Assembly (NCBI GenBank): GCA_025923175.1
Contig: JAICGL010000251.1
Coordinates: forward strand, 1 to 6,367
DNA from: Acidimicrobiia bacterium
GTDB lineage: Bacteria; Actinomycetota; Acidimicrobiia; IMCC26256; BP-133
Length of the DNA: 6,367 nucleotides
Direction of reading: 5' to 3'
The notes beneath the pieces are model-generated. The model did no database searches, was not told the origin of the DNA, and was given only the letters and a program-made list of their open reading frames with translations. Positions 4,978-6,367 of the stretch are shown here, in pieces (the first letter of the stretch is position 1; every line of letters begins with the position of its first letter). A program made the position numbers and the translations under genes.

Positions 4978-4998
4978 CGGCGCGCCCTTCCGCCGTCA
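4975..4998. terminator. Bidirectional hairpin built from two stop codons
   Basis: TGACGGCG (4975-4982) and CGCCGTCA (4991-4998) form a perfect 8-bp stem with loop CGCCCTTC. The outer three bases on the left are the TGA of the methyltransferase gene; on the right they are the TGA (minus strand) of the G6PD gene. With only 18 bases between the genes, this hairpin is the one evident candidate to end transcription both ways. There is no T-run. Confidence 0.55.
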
Positions 4999-6366
4999 CC
5001 CGGTGGGCGGCTGCGGCGGCCGGTGGGCGTGAATCCGGGCCCGCAGCACGTCGCGCTGGCTGACGATGCCGGCCACCCGGTCGCCGTCCCGGACGGGCAG
5101 GTGCCGGAAGCCGCGGTTGCCCATCAGTTCGGCTGCCTCGGCGATGTCCATGTCGTAGGTGGCGGTCACCGGGTCGGCCGTCATCCAGTCGGCCGCGGTG
5201 GCCGAGGTCAGGTCGGCACCGGACGACGCCGCCCGCAGCACGTCCCGCTCCGTCACGATGCCGATGAGGCGCTCGCTCCCGTCGACGACGATGGCTGAGC
5301 CGAACCGCCCCTTGATCATGGCCTTGGCGACCTCGGCCACGGAGGTGTCGGCGGCGACGGTGTAGACCGCCCGGGTCATGATGTCGCCGATGCGGGCGGT
5401 CGGCGCCCCGGTCTCCACCAGCCACTGGCGGGGGGCGATGAAGTGGGCGGCGGCGGTGCTCCACTGCCCGGCTTCGTACTCCGTCCACGACGCTGCGGAG
5501 CCGGCCGGGTAGCTGTGGAGCGCGCTCGGCCGCCCGATGAGCGGAGTGACGATCTCCCACGCCCGTTCGACCGCGTCCTGACGGATGAAGAGGGTCGGGT
5601 CGCCCACCATCGCGTCGTGGATGAGCCGTTCGTAGGCCTCGGCGTTGCCCTCGAACCACTCCCGGTAGGAGAAGTCCATCGCCACCGTCTGATTTCCGAG
5701 GTGCAGTCCCGGCGGTTTGGCCTGGAAGGCGAACGACATGCCCTCCTCCGGCTGGATCCGGATCGAGAGCAGGTTGGCGACGGGCGCCGTCAGGTGCTGT
5801 CCGGTGAAGAGCAACGGCGGCACCTCCTTGAAGACCACTGTCACCTCGGTCGTCTTGCGGGGAAGGCGTTTGCCCGTCTGGAGGTAGAAGGGAACGCCGG
5901 CCCACCGCCAGTTGTCGATGAAGGCCCGGACGGCGACGAACGTCTCCACGGTCGACTGCGGATCTACGTGGGGTTCGGAGCGGTAGCCGGCCACCTCTCG
6001 GCCGCTCACGACACCGGTGGTGTACTGGCCTCGTAGCGACTCCTCGGGCCGGAAGGGCCGCACCGATCGCAGCACCCGGACGGTCTCGTCCCGGATGTCG
6101 TCGGGGGAGAAGGTGCGGGGCGCCTCCATGGCCACGAAGGCCAGCAGCTGGAGGAGGTGATTCTGGATCATGTCGCGGATCGCGCCCGTCTCCTCGTAGA
6201 AGGCGCCCCGCTGCTCGACGCCGACGGTCTCGGCGGCGGTGATCTGCACGTGGTCGATGGCGTCGCGGTTCCAGACCCGCTCGAACATCGTGTTGGCGAA
6301 GCGAAGCACAAGGAGGTTCTGGATCGTCTCCTTGCCGAGGAAGTGGTCGATGCGGAAGACCTGTGA
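4996..6366 (-). CDS. zwf: Glucose-6-phosphate dehydrogenase fused to a C-terminal CBS pair (N-terminus beyond right edge)
   Basis: The visible 456 residues join most of a G6PD to a two-CBS (Bateman) module in one uninterrupted frame. G6PD oxidises glucose 6-phosphate to 6-phosphogluconolactone, making NADPH, at the entry of the oxidative pentose phosphate pathway. The fragment opens at the active site: RIDHFLGKE at visible residues 5-13 is the family signature, and MIQNH at 66-70 places the presumed catalytic His70 62 residues after His8, the spacing I recall for the Leuconostoc enzyme (178 and 240). YLQTGKRL near 161-168 is the substrate-binding element. The G6PD part ends normally (YEAGQWSTAAAHF, then APRQW) near residue 316. 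CBS1 spans about 325-381 (IGDIMTR to GIVTERDVLRA), CBS2 about 391-444 (ADWMTADPV to GIVSQRDVLRA); both keep the Thr/Ser-x-x-Asp ligand motif (T372/D375, S436/D439). Such pairs often bind AMP, ATP or related nucleotides. The whole protein would be about 620-650 residues, against roughly 450-515 normally. The N-terminal NADP-binding fold is outside the window. Confidence 0.93.
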   Translation of the reverse strand, partial: SQVFRIDHFLGKETIQNLLVLRFANTMFERVWNRDAIDHVQITAAETVGVEQRGAFYEETGAIRDMIQNHLLQLLAFVAMEAPRTFSPDDIRDETVRVLRSVRPFRPEESLRGQYTTGVVSGREVAGYRSEPHVDPQSTVETFVAVRAFIDNWRWAGVPFYLQTGKRLPRKTTEVTVVFKEVPPLLFTGQHLTAPVANLLSIRIQPEEGMSFAFQAKPPGLHLGNQTVAMDFSYREWFEGNAEAYERLIHDAMVGDPTLFIRQDAVERAWEIVTPLIGRPSALHSYPAGSAASWTEYEAGQWSTAAAHFIAPRQWLVETGAPTARIGDIMTRAVYTVAADTSVAEVAKAMIKGRFGSAIVVDGSERLIGIVTERDVLRAASSGADLTSATAADWMTADPVTATYDMDIAEAAELMGNRGFRHLPVRDGDRVAGIVSQRDVLRARIHAHRPPQPPTG

Positions 6367-6367
6367 C

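Noticed and set aside
4979..4986. GGCGCGCC palindrome as a regulatory site
   Set aside because: It lies between two stop codons within the terminator hairpin and is a common sequence in GC-rich DNA.
5035..5391. CBS domains as a separate gene rather than a fusion
   Set aside because: The frame is continuous with G6PD, with no stop between them, and there is no ribosome site before the internal ATG of the first CBS domain. An internal start remains possible but unsupported.
4964..5905. Second minus-strand frame over the CBS and G6PD region (313 codons)
   Set aside because: It is an Arg/Gly/His-rich out-of-frame shadow of the G6PD-CBS reading frame and overlaps the end of the methyltransferase gene.

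Overview
The window is GC-rich DNA with strong G/C preference at third codon positions. It uses GTG starts, several genes look leaderless, and it carries an LPXTG surface protein. Together these point to a high-GC Gram-positive bacterium (Actinomycetota). A deep lineage such as Acidimicrobiia is possible, but that is only an impression. It reads as ordinary chromosome: I see no mobile element, CRISPR array, tRNA or rRNA. No gene-free stretch exceeds 300 bases.

Layout. (1) 1-654, minus: N-terminal half of a phenylacetate-CoA ligase-like adenylating enzyme that runs off the left edge. (2) 655-792: a divergent intergenic region with a perfect 14-bp palindrome, a second nested inverted repeat and a promoter. 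(3) 793-1782, plus: a zinc-independent NADPH:quinone oxidoreductase-type dehydrogenase. (4) 1787-2221, minus: a small VOC/glyoxalase-fold protein, convergent with gene 3 and only 4 bases from it. (5) 2359-2783, plus: an unrecognised gene that appears to be broken by a -1 frameshift. (6) 2912-3607, plus: a secreted, Asp/Asn/Gly-rich, sortase-anchored (LPRTG) surface protein, followed by two strong hairpins. (7) 3764-4309 and 4306-4977, plus: a GNAT acetyltransferase and a class I cation-dependent O-methyltransferase, overlapping by 4 bases and probably co-translated. (8) 4996-6366, minus: glucose-6-phosphate dehydrogenase, running off the right edge, with two CBS domains fused in frame to its C-terminus. 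Genes 7 and 8 converge on one small hairpin whose outer base pairs are the two stop codons.

How the genes relate. Only the acetyltransferase/methyltransferase pair is clearly an operon. The acyl-CoA ligase and quinone oxidoreductase share a divergent control region and may be co-regulated. The rest are single-gene units. The most notable item is the G6PD-CBS fusion: it would place the entry step of the oxidative pentose phosphate pathway (NADPH production) under a built-in adenine-nucleotide-sensing module. A second theme is that three genes share the same start layout: a TANNNT -10 box 6-7 bases before the start codon and no Shine-Dalgarno, which is the pattern of leaderless actinobacterial transcripts.
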